Origin: an uncultured Clostridia bacterium
GTDB lineage: Bacteria; Bacillota; Clostridia; TANB77; CAG-508
Length of the DNA: 34,807 bases
Assembly: GCA_944390295.1 (NCBI GenBank)
Contig: CALXPV010000010.1
Span: 1 to 34,807, forward strand
Direction of reading: 5' to 3'
A program made the position numbers and the translations under genes. This document shows, piece after piece, positions 7,036 through 14,897 of this stretch (the stretch's first letter is position 1; each line of letters starts with the position of its first letter). The notes beneath the pieces were generated by a model that worked only from the letters and a program-made list of their open reading frames with translations, was not told the DNA's origin and did no database searches.

Positions 7036-7370
7036 AAGTAAATCTGTAAGCCGGGTTCTGTCTTGGACAGTCATTTATCTAGCCCATATGTTACCACATG
7101 GTTCAAGCCACCAATAAGAGGACGACGAGCAGTCTTAACCCTCAAGCTCGGTGTTGCTCCAGATGGGGTTTACAGAAGACCAGATATGTCACCATATCTG
7201 CGGTAAGCTCTTACCTCACCTTTTCACCCTTACCTTTTACAAGGCGGTTATTTTCTGTTGCACTTTCCTTAAGGTTTCCCTCACTGGACGTTATCCAGCA
7301 TCATTGCTCTATGGAGCCCGGACTTTCCTCGTACGCTGCCTTTCGGCCTTGCTATACGCGACTGTCTAAT
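7036..7370 (-). ncRNA. rnpB: RNase P RNA (catalytic subunit)
   Basis: The minus strand shows the conserved RNase P core: GAGGAAAGTCCGGGCTCC near the 5' end (about 7336-7319), AGTGAGGGAAACCTTAAGG in the middle, an ACAGAA element and the 3' CAGAACCCGGCTTACAG that closes helix P4. The ~335-nt length and the GTAAGGGTGAAAAGGTG segment look like the ancestral type A found in Clostridia rather than the Bacillus type B. The RNA matures the 5' ends of tRNAs with RnpA. Ends are estimated to within several bases. Confidence 0.95.
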
Positions 7371-7382
7371 TTACTCTTATTT

Positions 7383-7410
7383 ATTTTAACATTTTTATGC
7401 CAAAAGTCAA
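7383..7410 (-). promoter_or_regulatory. Sigma-A type promoter of rnpB
   Basis: TTGACT (7410-7405), 16-bp spacer, TAAAAT (7388-7383) on the minus strand; transcription would start within a few bases of the mature 5' end of RNase P RNA. Confidence 0.7.
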
Positions 7411-7427
7411 GTTTACTTGCTTATTTT

Positions 7428-8999
7428 TCATCTTGCCTCTTTTCTTCTGTTTCTTGCTATATCTTCAATCTCTGCTAGTTTTTCTGGATCTTTTAATTTG
7501 TCTTTTAATTTTTCTCTATCTATAATTAATATTACATTTGTAAACTTTTTAAGTGGCATCGTTCTTTTTGGATGTTTATCATATGTATATACTCTTCCCT
7601 TCTCATCTTCCACATATATGTCTTCTCCTGCATCACTCTTATACAAACTATTTTTAGAAACATCAAATGTAATTCCATAATCTTTCATATCAATATCTTC
7701 ATCAGGATTAATAATTTTCTTAATTTCCTTTAATTTATATTTCAAATCTTTTTCGTTATTACATTTTTGATTTATATATCTTTTGCTGATTAAATCAATT
7801 GTTGAACCTGCTGTAAATTCAGATATTCTATCAAAAAATCTTGCATCTTCACGAGAAAGTCTTATATTTCCATCTTCATTCATATCTTCTTTTGTTACCA
7901 TTAATCCATAATATAACGGATACAAACTATCTGCATCAGGAATACATATTCTTGCTAAACTTCTTAATTTTTCATCTTTTGTATTATCATATACTTCTAG
8001 TATCCCTTTTAAAAATTCTATATCATTATATTTTATGTATTCGTCTAAATCCACCTCTTCTGGTCTTTTGTTATAATTATGTTCCAAAAATGTTTTTAAG
8101 GAATATTCTTCATCTGATTCTAATAATTCTTCCGAAAATTCTTTATATATATGTTCAAATAATTTACCTGTTGAAGCGAAATAATATTTTTGATAATTAT
8201 TAAATCTTGCATCTAAGAATTTTTCTATTTCTGGTAAACATTCACTTGAAAAGACAGGAACTAATTTACCTTTTCCATTTATAACTACTTTTTTTATACT
8301 AACTTTTTGTAATAAATCTGTAATTTCTTCTGAATTATCGTCTTTTATTCCATATGCCCAACTATCTCTGGCTAAAAAATCTCCTCTATCAACATCTATT
8401 TGCCCTTCAAATAAAATATTTAAGCCTAAAAAATCTCTTTCTTCTACCTCATCAAGTAATTGGGGCAAATCTTGCCATATTCCATTTAAAGTTTCGTTGA
8501 TTTCTTCATCTTCTTTGATTATCCTTTTTCCTATATCTTCATGGAATCCTTTTGGTAAATTACATATCGTTTCCATTGTGTGTGAAAACGGTCCATGACC
8601 AATATCATGTGTTAGTCCTCTTATTAGCTCTGCGACAATATATTTTTCATAATGATATTTTTTTACCATTCCTGCTATATTTTTGTTTTCTAAAAGGTGC
8701 ATACATAGTTCCAGTGTTCTTGCATATGTTCCTTTGCTATGTTCTGCTCTAGAATGTTTTAGATTATTATCTCCTAAAAATTTTGTTCCTAGCTGAAAAA
8801 TTTTACTCATTCTTCTAAAAGCCTGTGTTCTCATTAATCTAGCAATATTTTCAGTATAATAAATCACTCCATCATTTGCATATTCCCCTTGATTTCTACT
8901 AATTATATGATCTGATTCAAACGTAATAAGATTTGGTTTTTCATATAAAAATCTATAAAAATTTTCTACTTCATTATATCCTATATACATATTAAACAT
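7428..8999 (-). CDS. HD-domain phosphohydrolase, dGTPase/SAMHD1-like
   Basis: A 523-residue HD-superfamily protein. Metal-ligand motifs are visible: KHSRAEHS (81-88), LTHDIGHGPFSH (129-140) with the HD pair at 131-132, and a later DVDRGDFLARDSWAYG. This arrangement is that of dNTP triphosphohydrolases (B. subtilis YwfO, E. faecalis EF1143, human SAMHD1), which remove the triphosphate from dNTPs; substrate preference cannot be read. The C-terminal third is a family-specific extension. I choose the ATG at 8999 with AGGG just upstream; the ATG at 8990 (with AAAGGA 8 nt before) is a fair alternative, and a TTG at 9044 lacks a ribosome binding site. Transcripts would run on into rnpB because no terminator lies between. 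Confidence 0.85.
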   Translation of the reverse strand: MFNMYIGYNEVENFYRFLYEKPNLITFESDHIISRNQGEYANDGVIYYTENIARLMRTQAFRRMSKIFQLGTKFLGDNNLKHSRAEHSKGTYARTLELCMHLLENKNIAGMVKKYHYEKYIVAELIRGLTHDIGHGPFSHTMETICNLPKGFHEDIGKRIIKEDEEINETLNGIWQDLPQLLDEVEERDFLGLNILFEGQIDVDRGDFLARDSWAYGIKDDNSEEITDLLQKVSIKKVVINGKGKLVPVFSSECLPEIEKFLDARFNNYQKYYFASTGKLFEHIYKEFSEELLESDEEYSLKTFLEHNYNKRPEEVDLDEYIKYNDIEFLKGILEVYDNTKDEKLRSLARICIPDADSLYPLYYGLMVTKEDMNEDGNIRLSREDARFFDRISEFTAGSTIDLISKRYINQKCNNEKDLKYKLKEIKKIINPDEDIDMKDYGITFDVSKNSLYKSDAGEDIYVEDEKGRVYTYDKHPKRTMPLKKFTNVILIIDREKLKDKLKDPEKLAEIEDIARNRRKEAR

Positions 9000-9117
9000 C
9001 CTTTTCCCTAATTTTGCCTTTATAAAATGATTGTTATGTTTCAATTACAATCTAGTAAGGCAATTATATCACATTATTTCAAGAAAAAAAGATGATATTA
9101 ATATTTTTATAATTAAC

Positions 9118-9151
9118 AAAAATAGGGATTTAGAATTTACCTAATTCCCTA
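9118..9151 (-). terminator. Intrinsic terminator of the lipoprotein gene
   Basis: TAGGGAATTAG and CTAAATCCCTA pair with one mismatch and are followed on the minus strand by TTTTTG. The first stem arm overlaps the TAG stop codon of the lipoprotein gene. Confidence 0.75.
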
Positions 9152-9988
9152 TAAAATGATTAATTCTTCCATTGTATCTTTATATTTCATATATAATAGT
9201 TCCTTATCTTTATTTCCAACTGCTTTTTTAAATTCCTGTATTAATATATATGCTTTATTTATATTGTACTGTTTTTCAGATAAATTAGTATCTTTTGTTA
9301 CTGGTTCAAAATTTTTTTTAGCTAAATCCAAATAATTGTTAATATCATCCCATTTTTCTAATTCTATATTTATATATGCATAAACTATATTACTTTTTGT
9401 TTTTGCAATATTTATATTGCTTTCTTCTTCATTAATCTGTTCAGTGTAAATAGCTACCAATCCATATAATTTAGCAAGTGATGCCATTGTATTATTTTTG
9501 TCTTTGTTTTTTATATGTCCAACACAAATATTTAAATTATCACTAAATTCTGTAATTTTTCCACTATCCACATTTGCTTTCGATAAATCTACCAATATTG
9601 CAGGCCAACTTGTATTTAGTCTTTCTATTTGTATTCCCATACTTTCCCAGCTAAATCCTTTGCTATTACTTAATATCATACTAGAAATCATATTAAAATT
9701 AGTAGAATTGCTTTCTGTCGCCTCATCCTCTTTTGAAATTTCGTTTACGTTTTCTGTAGATTCTTTAATTATCATATCATATTCTTGTAAAGTTATATTA
9801 TTCATTTTATTAAGCATTAGTAATAAATAATCATCTAAATATTGTAATTCAGCAATAATTTTTTCTTTTAACTCTTCTTCATCTTTTTTTTGATATGAAC
9901 ATCCTGAAACACTAAAAATCATTAATATTACTGTTATAGCAGTTATAACTTTTTTTAAAATGTAATAATTATTCTTTTTCGTATGCAT
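9149..9988 (-). CDS. Putative lipoprotein of unknown function
   Basis: A 279-residue exported protein. A charged N-terminus (HTKKNNYYILKK), a hydrophobic core and the lipobox VSGC, with Cys30 as the lipidated residue, predict a membrane-anchored lipoprotein on the outer face. The remainder is hydrophilic and probably helical, with no cysteine pairs or enzyme motif that I recognise; it is Asn/Lys/Glu-rich like its surroundings. A GGAGG ribosome binding site fits the ATG. It is transcribed divergently from the small gene at 10119 and ends in its own terminator, so it appears monocistronic. A weak candidate promoter (TTGTTC, 18 bp, TATAAA) can be read about 60 bp upstream. Confidence 0.75.
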   Translation of the reverse strand: MHTKKNNYYILKKVITAITVILMIFSVSGCSYQKKDEEELKEKIIAELQYLDDYLLLMLNKMNNITLQEYDMIIKESTENVNEISKEDEATESNSTNFNMISSMILSNSKGFSWESMGIQIERLNTSWPAILVDLSKANVDSGKITEFSDNLNICVGHIKNKDKNNTMASLAKLYGLVAIYTEQINEEESNINIAKTKSNIVYAYINIELEKWDDINNYLDLAKKNFEPVTKDTNLSEKQYNINKAYILIQEFKKAVGNKDKELLYMKYKDTMEELIIL

Positions 9989-10118
9989 ATTTCCTCCAAA
10001 TTTATTTTTTCATATTATTTCCTATTTTTATATTTATATACATTGCATATTTTTTTGAACAATTAGAAAAAATAATAAAAAGTTAACATTTTTGTATACA
10101 TAAAAATTGGAGGTCAAT

Positions 10119-10400
10119 ATGCTTGCAAGCGTAAATTTATTTAGCACTAAAGAAAATGAAATTAATAAATTTTTAGAATCTTTTTATCAAAAAAAAGTAG
10201 ATATTAATGATCTACTTTCTTGGTCAAAAGAATATAATAATCCAATAGAAATCGCTGATATAATAGGTTGTTTTGTAGACAATAATTATAAATACCAGCT
10301 TGGAATGTGGATTTCTTTGGATCCCGGTGTCTTAATAAATATTACAGACTATAATGCAGATTTAATTATAAGATATTTGTTTGAGCGCTTTCCATATTAA
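10119..10400 (+). CDS. Small conserved-looking hypothetical protein
   Basis: A 93-residue acidic soluble protein starting MLASVNLFSTKENEINKF and ending IIRYLFERFPY. It has no signal peptide or membrane segment. I do not recognise the family. The start is well supported: GGAGGT lies 5 nt before the ATG at 10119, while an earlier in-frame codon at 10107 would precede that site. Codon use matches neighbours. It stands alone on the plus strand between two minus-strand transcription units and is followed directly by a direct repeat (TTAAGCCACT twice) and a hairpin. Confidence 0.7.
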   Translation: MLASVNLFSTKENEINKFLESFYQKKVDINDLLSWSKEYNNPIEIADIIGCFVDNNYKYQLGMWISLDPGVLINITDYNADLIIRYLFERFPY

Positions 10401-10424
10401 GCCACTACCAAAATTAAGCCACTT
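10398..10424. repeat. Short direct repeat
   Basis: TTAAGCCACT occurs at 10398-10407 and again at 10415-10424. The first copy includes the stop codon of the 93-residue gene and the second begins the hairpin at 10418-10452. Confidence 0.6.
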
Positions 10425-10452
10425 TCCAAATCTTTGATTTGGTAAAGTGGGC
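10418..10452. terminator. Hairpin between convergent genes (possible bidirectional terminator)
   Basis: CCACTTT-CCAAATC pairs with GATTTGG-TAAAGTGG around a 3-nt loop (15 pairs, one mismatch). Neither strand has a long T-run after it; the minus strand has CTTAATTTT. It separates the 93-residue gene and dtd, so it may end both transcripts. Confidence 0.5.
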
Positions 10453-10514
10453 TAAGTTGCAAAGCTAACTTCCACTATCACTGGTGGTCTATATTCAAAT
10501 CTCATCCACTTTAA

Positions 10515-10955
10515 TTATTTTTCCATAATTATTGTTACTGGTCCATCATTTACTAAAGAAACTTTCATATCGGCTCCAAAAATTCCATGTTCTACTTTTT
10601 CGATTCCATTTTCTTTACATTTATTCATAAAATATTCATATAATTCATTTGCTTTATCTGGTAATTCTGCTTCTATAAAACTTGGTCTATTTCCATCTTT
10701 TGTATCTCCATATAAAGTAAATTGTGATACTATTAATAATTCTCCATCAATATTTTTTAGTCCTAAATTCATTTTTCCATTTTCATCTTCAAACACTCTT
10801 AAATTACATAATTTTTTAGCCAAATAATCCGCTTCTGCTGTAGTATCTCCTTTTTTTACTCCTAATAGTACCATAAATCCTTTACTAATACTTCCTACAA
10901 TATTTCCATCAACTTCTACTTTTGCTTCTTTAACTCTCTGGATAACTAATCTCAT
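10515..10955 (-). CDS. dtd: D-aminoacyl-tRNA deacylase
   Basis: A 146-residue homodimeric enzyme that hydrolyses D-amino acids (and glycine mischarged on tRNA-Ala) from tRNA. Diagnostic motifs are present: the start [25 protein letters not shown] at 77-84 and NDGPVT at 136-141, a match to the cross-subunit GlyPro motif. Length is typical. It has a GGAGG site and is the last gene of the der operon; a 13-bp perfect hairpin lies just upstream of that site. Confidence 0.96.
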   Translation of the reverse strand: MRLVIQRVKEAKVEVDGNIVGSISKGFMVLLGVKKGDTTAEADYLAKKLCNLRVFEDENGKMNLGLKNIDGELLIVSQFTLYGDTKDGNRPSFIEAELPDKANELYEYFMNKCKENGIEKVEHGIFGADMKVSLVNDGPVTIIMEK

Positions 10956-10971
10956 ATTTCCTCCTTTTTTA

Positions 10972-11000
10972 ATTCCCTATATCAAACTGATATAGGGAAT
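10972..11000 (-). other. 13-bp perfect hairpin upstream of dtd
   Basis: ATTCCCTATATCA (10972-10984), loop AAC, TGATATAGGGAAT (10988-11000). On the minus strand it is followed by TTAAAAAAGGAGG, so there is no U-run; the dtd ribosome binding site begins within about a dozen bases. It may be an mRNA stability or processing element within the operon. Confidence 0.6.
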
Positions 11001-11010
11001 ATTACTAAAA

Positions 11011-11376
11011 CTATTTATTTTGCTTTGCTCCACAATTTGGGCAATACTTAAATTCTGAATCCATTTCAAAAGAACAATTTGTACATTTAACTTTATCTTT
11101 TAGTTTCATCATTTCTTCATTTGCTCTTTCAATTTGTTCTGATATAGTATCTACTTTATTTAACTCGTCTTGTATATCTTCTAGTGTTAATTCTTCTTGT
11201 GCACTATATTTTAAATATACTTTTTCTCCTATTTCTGTATAAAGTTCTTGAACATTTGACTTATAAGTATTTATTTCCATTTTTAATTTTGCTTCTTTTG
11301 CTAATTTTCCTGTTTTTTCTGCTGTTACTTTATAAGTTTCTGTGGCTTTCTTTCCGATTTTATTAAATATATCCAT
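11011..11376 (-). CDS. Small coiled-coil protein with a C-terminal zinc ribbon
   Basis: A 121-residue soluble protein starting MDIFNKIGKKATETYK. A long helical, probably coiled-coil region (about 10-95) is followed by a four-cysteine zinc ribbon: CTNC at 98-101 and CPNC at 112-115. Such proteins are common in Firmicutes and their role is not established. The ATG at 11376 has GGAGGG 5 nt upstream; an upstream in-frame codon at 11412 would precede that site and is rejected. It lies 44 bp after gpsA in the der operon and is followed by the hairpin and dtd. Confidence 0.8.
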   Translation of the reverse strand: MDIFNKIGKKATETYKVTAEKTGKLAKEAKLKMEINTYKSNVQELYTEIGEKVYLKYSAQEELTLEDIQDELNKVDTISEQIERANEEMMKLKDKVKCTNCSFEMDSEFKYCPNCGAKQNK

Positions 11377-11420
11377 AAGAATCCCTCCATTAAATTTATA
11401 CATCGAAAGCAAAAATTACT

Positions 11421-12404
11421 TTATTCAAATTTTTTGTCACGAGTCATAAGCATATTTACAGCTTTTTTAGGATCTAATCCATGATATAAAATATCATATA
11501 CTCCATCTACTATTGGCATTTCTACATTATGAATTTTAGAAAGTTCATATGCAGCTTCTATATTGTCTATACTTTCTATTACCATTCCAACTTCTTTCTT
11601 AGCTTCTTCTATTGTTTTTCCTTCTCCTATTAATTTTCCTGCTTTTCTATTTCTACTATGTTCACTAAGACAAGTAACAATTAAATCTCCTAATCCACTA
11701 AGTCCATATAAAGTATCTTTTTCTCCACCTAATTTTACTCCAAGTCTTGCAATTTCTCCTAATCCTCTTGTAATAAGTGCTGCAAAAGAATTATCTCCTA
11801 ATCCTATTCCTGCTGCGACACCTGCACAGAAAGCTATTATATTTTTAAATGCTCCTCCTATTTCTACACCTCTTACATCTCTAGATGTATAAATTCTAAA
11901 TTCTGGAGACATAAAACTATCTTGAACATCATATAATATTTCATCATGTTTTGATGCTATAACCATTACTGTAGGTATTCCTATAGATACTTCCTCTGCA
12001 TGACTTGGTCCTGATAGAACTCCAATTTTAGCATTTGGCATTTCTTCTTCAATTACTTTATCTAATGGTAAAAGAGTTTCTTTTTCAAACCCTTTTGAAC
12101 AAATAATTATTGGTTGATTTGTTACATATTTTTTATATTCTTTTACAGTACTACGAGTAAATTTTGATGGTGTTACATGTAATAATATTTCTGAATTTTC
12201 GATTACATCTTGATAACTTGTGCTACATTCAATTCCATCTGGTAATGTAATCTTAGGTAAAAATTTACATTTTCTTTCATTATTTATTAAATCTGCCTCT
12301 TCTTGCATAAAAGACCATACTCTAATTTTGTGTCCAATTTTTGCTAAATGAACTGCTAAGGCTATTCCCCAGCTTCCACTTCCTATTATTCCTATGTTTT
12401 TCAT
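11421..12404 (-). CDS. gpsA: Glycerol-3-phosphate dehydrogenase [NAD(P)+]
   Basis: A 327-residue cytoplasmic enzyme that reduces dihydroxyacetone phosphate to sn-glycerol 3-phosphate, the backbone for phospholipids. The Rossmann motif GSGSWG is at 8-13, GVLSGPSHAEE and GGAFKNIIAFCAG (catalytic lysine region) follow, and LSEHSRNRKAG lies in the C-terminal domain. The ATG at 12404 is 7 nt from AAGGAGT; a GTG three codons earlier is too close to that site. It follows plsY by 12 bp, and PlsY uses the glycerol 3-phosphate it makes, so the pair covers the entry to phospholipid synthesis. Confidence 0.96.
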   Translation of the reverse strand: MKNIGIIGSGSWGIALAVHLAKIGHKIRVWSFMQEEADLINNERKCKFLPKITLPDGIECSTSYQDVIENSEILLHVTPSKFTRSTVKEYKKYVTNQPIIICSKGFEKETLLPLDKVIEEEMPNAKIGVLSGPSHAEEVSIGIPTVMVIASKHDEILYDVQDSFMSPEFRIYTSRDVRGVEIGGAFKNIIAFCAGVAAGIGLGDNSFAALITRGLGEIARLGVKLGGEKDTLYGLSGLGDLIVTCLSEHSRNRKAGKLIGEGKTIEEAKKEVGMVIESIDNIEAAYELSKIHNVEMPIVDGVYDILYHGLDPKKAVNMLMTRDKKFE

Positions 12405-12416
12405 TTGTTTCACTCC

Positions 12417-13052
12417 TTATTTAAAACTTATTCTGTTTTCTGTTCCATTTAATATACGTTTTATATTTTCTCTGTGATTAAATGCTACAATTACAGCTAA
12501 TATTACACTGTAAATAAAGTATCCATTTCCTAATCCTGTTCCTTGTACAATGTAATATTCTCCTCCAATAAAAATTGTTAATACAGGAAATAATATTGCT
12601 GCAGCCAAAGCACCCATTGATACCATTCTTGATAATGCTATTATCACAACTGCAAATACTAAACATATTAATCCTATTTGCCAATTTGTTAATAATAATA
12701 TTCCAAGTGATGTTGCAACTCCTTTTCCACCTTTAAATCCGAAAAAGATTGGAAAAGTATGTCCTAATACTACTGCTATTCCTGCCACTTGTACTAATAA
12801 TGCACCATTTGAATCTTTCATTATTTTTCCTACAATTATGGCAATACATATTGCTACAATACCTTTTAAGATATCACAAACTAATGTTATTGCAGCATAT
12901 TTCTTACCCAAATTTCTTAGCATATTAGTGGTTCCTGCATTTCCACTTCCTTTTTCTCTTATATCATATCCAGCTTTTTTCTTACTTATTAGTACAGAAA
13001 AATTTATACTTCCTATTAAATAAGCTACTATTGCCATAATTACATATTCCAT
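12417..13052 (-). CDS. plsY: Acyl-phosphate:glycerol-3-phosphate acyltransferase
   Basis: A 211-residue polytopic membrane enzyme that transfers an acyl group from acyl phosphate to glycerol 3-phosphate, giving lysophosphatidate. PlsY signatures are intact: GSGNAGTTN (35-43) and GHTFPIFFGFKGGKG (97-111), which bind the phosphates, among about five hydrophobic segments. The length is typical. It lies 13 bp after der and 12 bp before gpsA, which supplies its substrate. The ribosome binding site is GGAGAG. Confidence 0.96.
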   Translation of the reverse strand: MEYVIMAIVAYLIGSINFSVLISKKKAGYDIREKGSGNAGTTNMLRNLGKKYAAITLVCDILKGIVAICIAIIVGKIMKDSNGALLVQVAGIAVVLGHTFPIFFGFKGGKGVATSLGILLLTNWQIGLICLVFAVVIIALSRMVSMGALAAAILFPVLTIFIGGEYYIVQGTGLGNGYFIYSVILAVIVAFNHRENIKRILNGTENRISFK

Positions 13053-13065
13053 ATCTTTCTCTCCT

Positions 13066-14400
13066 TTATTTAGTTTCTATAGTTTTCCCTTTTTCTCTTA
13101 CAATAAATCTAATAGGTGTTCCTATTAATCCAAATTCATTTCTAATTTGGTTCATTAAATATCTTTGATAAGAGAAATGAAATAATTTTTTTACATTTAC
13201 GAAAATAACAAAAGTAGGTGGTTTTGTAGAAGCCTGTGTTGCATATAAGATTTTAAGCCTACGTCCTCTATCTGTTGGTGGTTGCCTTACTGCTACTGCT
13301 TCATTTATTATTTGATTTAATGTTGCTGTAGGTATTCTAATTGCATTTTGACTTGCGACCATATTAATCATTTCAAAAAGTTTATTTATTCTTTGTCCTG
13401 TTTTAGCTGATATAAAAATTATTGGTGCATATGATAAATATGCCAATTTTTCGTATACTTCTTTTTTATATCTTTCCAATGTTCCATTATCTTTTTCTAG
13501 TGCATCCCATTTGTTAATTACAATTATTACACCTTTTCCAGATTCGTGTGCTTCTCCTGCAATTTTAGTGTCTTGGTCTGAAACTCCTTCTGTAGCATCT
13601 ATAAGCAATAAACATACATCTGCTCTTTCGATTGCAAGTTTTGATCTCATTACACTATATCTTTCTATGTTTTCGTTTACTTTTGATTTTCTTCTTATTC
13701 CAGCAGTATCTATAAATACATATTTACCATATTCATTTTCAAATTCTGAATCTATAGCATCTCTTGTAGTTCCTGCAATATTACTTACAATTACTCTATT
13801 TTCTCCTAATATTTTGTTTATTAATGAAGATTTACCAACATTAGGCTTTCCTATAACTGCAACTTTTACTTCTGTTCCAATTACTTCTCCTTCATTTTCC
13901 TCTGGAAATTCCTCATATATTGCATCTAAAACATCGCCTATTCCTTTTGCATTTGCTGCTGAAATTGCATATGGATCACCTAATCCTAAATTATAAAACT
14001 CATAAATTTCGTCTTCTACTTTTCCAAAAGAGTCTGACTTATTGCAAACTAATACAACTGGCTTTTTTGATTTTTTTAGCATTATTGCTATATCTTCATC
14101 AGAAGCTGTAACTCCTTGTTTTATATCTGTCATAAAAATTATTACATCTGCTATATCTATCGCAATATTAGCTTGATTACGCATTTGTACTAAAATTTCA
14201 TCATCTGATTCTGGCTCTATACCACCCGTATCAATTAATGTAAAATTTCTGCCTCTCCAATTAGCCTCTCCATATACTCTATCTCTTGTTACACCTGGAG
14301 TATCTTCTACAATAGATATTCTTTGTCCTATTATGTAATTAAAAAATGTTGATTTTCCAACATTTGGTTTTCCTATTATTGCTACAATCGGCTTTCCCAT
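13066..14400 (-). CDS. der: Ribosome assembly GTPase Der (EngA)
   Basis: A 444-residue protein with two tandem GTPase domains and a C-terminal KH-like domain, needed for 50S maturation. G domain 1 has GKPNVGKS (10-17), DTPG, DTGG and NKSD; G domain 2 has GKPNVGKS, DTAG and NKWD. The double G domain is unique to Der. The ATG at 14400 is 6 nt from AGAGGTG; a GTG at 14409 overlaps that site. It is the first gene of an operon with plsY, gpsA, the zinc-ribbon gene and dtd, served by the 14419-14447 promoter. Confidence 0.97.
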   Translation of the reverse strand: MGKPIVAIIGKPNVGKSTFFNYIIGQRISIVEDTPGVTRDRVYGEANWRGRNFTLIDTGGIEPESDDEILVQMRNQANIAIDIADVIIFMTDIKQGVTASDEDIAIMLKKSKKPVVLVCNKSDSFGKVEDEIYEFYNLGLGDPYAISAANAKGIGDVLDAIYEEFPEENEGEVIGTEVKVAVIGKPNVGKSSLINKILGENRVIVSNIAGTTRDAIDSEFENEYGKYVFIDTAGIRRKSKVNENIERYSVMRSKLAIERADVCLLLIDATEGVSDQDTKIAGEAHESGKGVIIVINKWDALEKDNGTLERYKKEVYEKLAYLSYAPIIFISAKTGQRINKLFEMINMVASQNAIRIPTATLNQIINEAVAVRQPPTDRGRRLKILYATQASTKPPTFVIFVNVKKLFHFSYQRYLMNQIRNEFGLIGTPIRFIVREKGKTIETK

Positions 14401-14418
14401 TGTTTTCACCTCTGTTCC

Positions 14419-14447
14419 ATTTTATACTATTTAATAATTCTAGTCAA
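14419..14447 (-). promoter_or_regulatory. Sigma-A type promoter of the der operon
   Basis: TTGACT (14447-14442), 17-bp spacer, TAAAAT (14424-14419) on the minus strand, about 20 bp upstream of the der start. Confidence 0.7.
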
Positions 14448-14510
14448 CATTAAGATTTTTGTTCTAATTATATTGCATATCAATAAATCTATCAATTTTT
14501 CTGTGCAATA

Positions 14511-14556
14511 TTTTTTGTTGTATAGTGAAAAATAATTTTTCCTATACAACAAAAAA
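14511..14556. repeat. 46-bp near-perfect palindrome
   Basis: TTTTTTGTTGTATAG (14511-14525) pairs with CTATACAACAAAAAA (14542-14556), and GAAAAAT/ATTTTTC pair inside with only one unpaired base at 14526. It lies between the rpmF terminator and the der promoter region, and is not a GC-rich terminator. Confidence 0.7.
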
Positions 14557-14583
14557 ATATCCCTTTGCTTAGGGATATTTTTT
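14551..14583 (-). terminator. Intrinsic terminator of rpmF
   Basis: AAAAAATATCCCT, loop TTGCTT, AGGGATATTTTTT, just past the rpmF stop codon, with a T-run in the minus direction. Confidence 0.85.
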
Positions 14584-14591
14584 ATATATAA

Positions 14592-14786
14592 TTAATTGTT
14601 TGCTGAATTTGTTTCCTTAACTACAACTTCTTCTCCATTATAGTATCCACATGTTGGACAAACTCTATGTGGCATTACTGGTTGATGACAATGAGAACAT
14701 GTTGCTAAGTTTGGTGTTTCTAATTTCCATGTTGATCTTCTTTTATGTGTTCTTTGTTTAGACCATCTTCTTTTTGGTTGTGCCAT
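14592..14786 (-). CDS. rpmF: 50S ribosomal protein L32
   Basis: A 64-residue basic protein starting MAQPKRRWSKQRTHKRRSTW with the zinc-ribbon pairs CSHC and CPTC. The four cysteines mark the zinc-binding (C+) paralogue type. The C-terminal tail (EEVVVKETNSANN) is slightly longer than in some species. It has a GGAGGGAAT site, its own strong promoter (14860-14888) and terminator. The common neighbour YceD is absent here. Confidence 0.95.
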   Translation of the reverse strand: MAQPKRRWSKQRTHKRRSTWKLETPNLATCSHCHQPVMPHRVCPTCGYYNGEEVVVKETNSANN

Positions 14787-14859
14787 TCCGATTCCCTCCT
14801 TTGATTTATAAGATATGTCTATATCTATATTATTTATTGCATAATTTCGTTACTGTAAT

Positions 14860-14888
14860 AGTATACTAGCATTTTTTAGTTTTGTCAA
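14860..14888 (-). promoter_or_regulatory. Strong sigma-A promoter of rpmF
   Basis: TTGACA (14888-14883), 17-bp spacer, TATACT (14865-14860) on the minus strand, about 75 bp before rpmF. Confidence 0.8.
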
Positions 14889-14897
14889 CACTTTTGT

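Noticed and set aside
7098..7478. Plus-strand open frame of 126 codons
   Set aside because: It lies across RNase P RNA on the opposite strand and has no initiation signals; the RNA gene explains the sequence.
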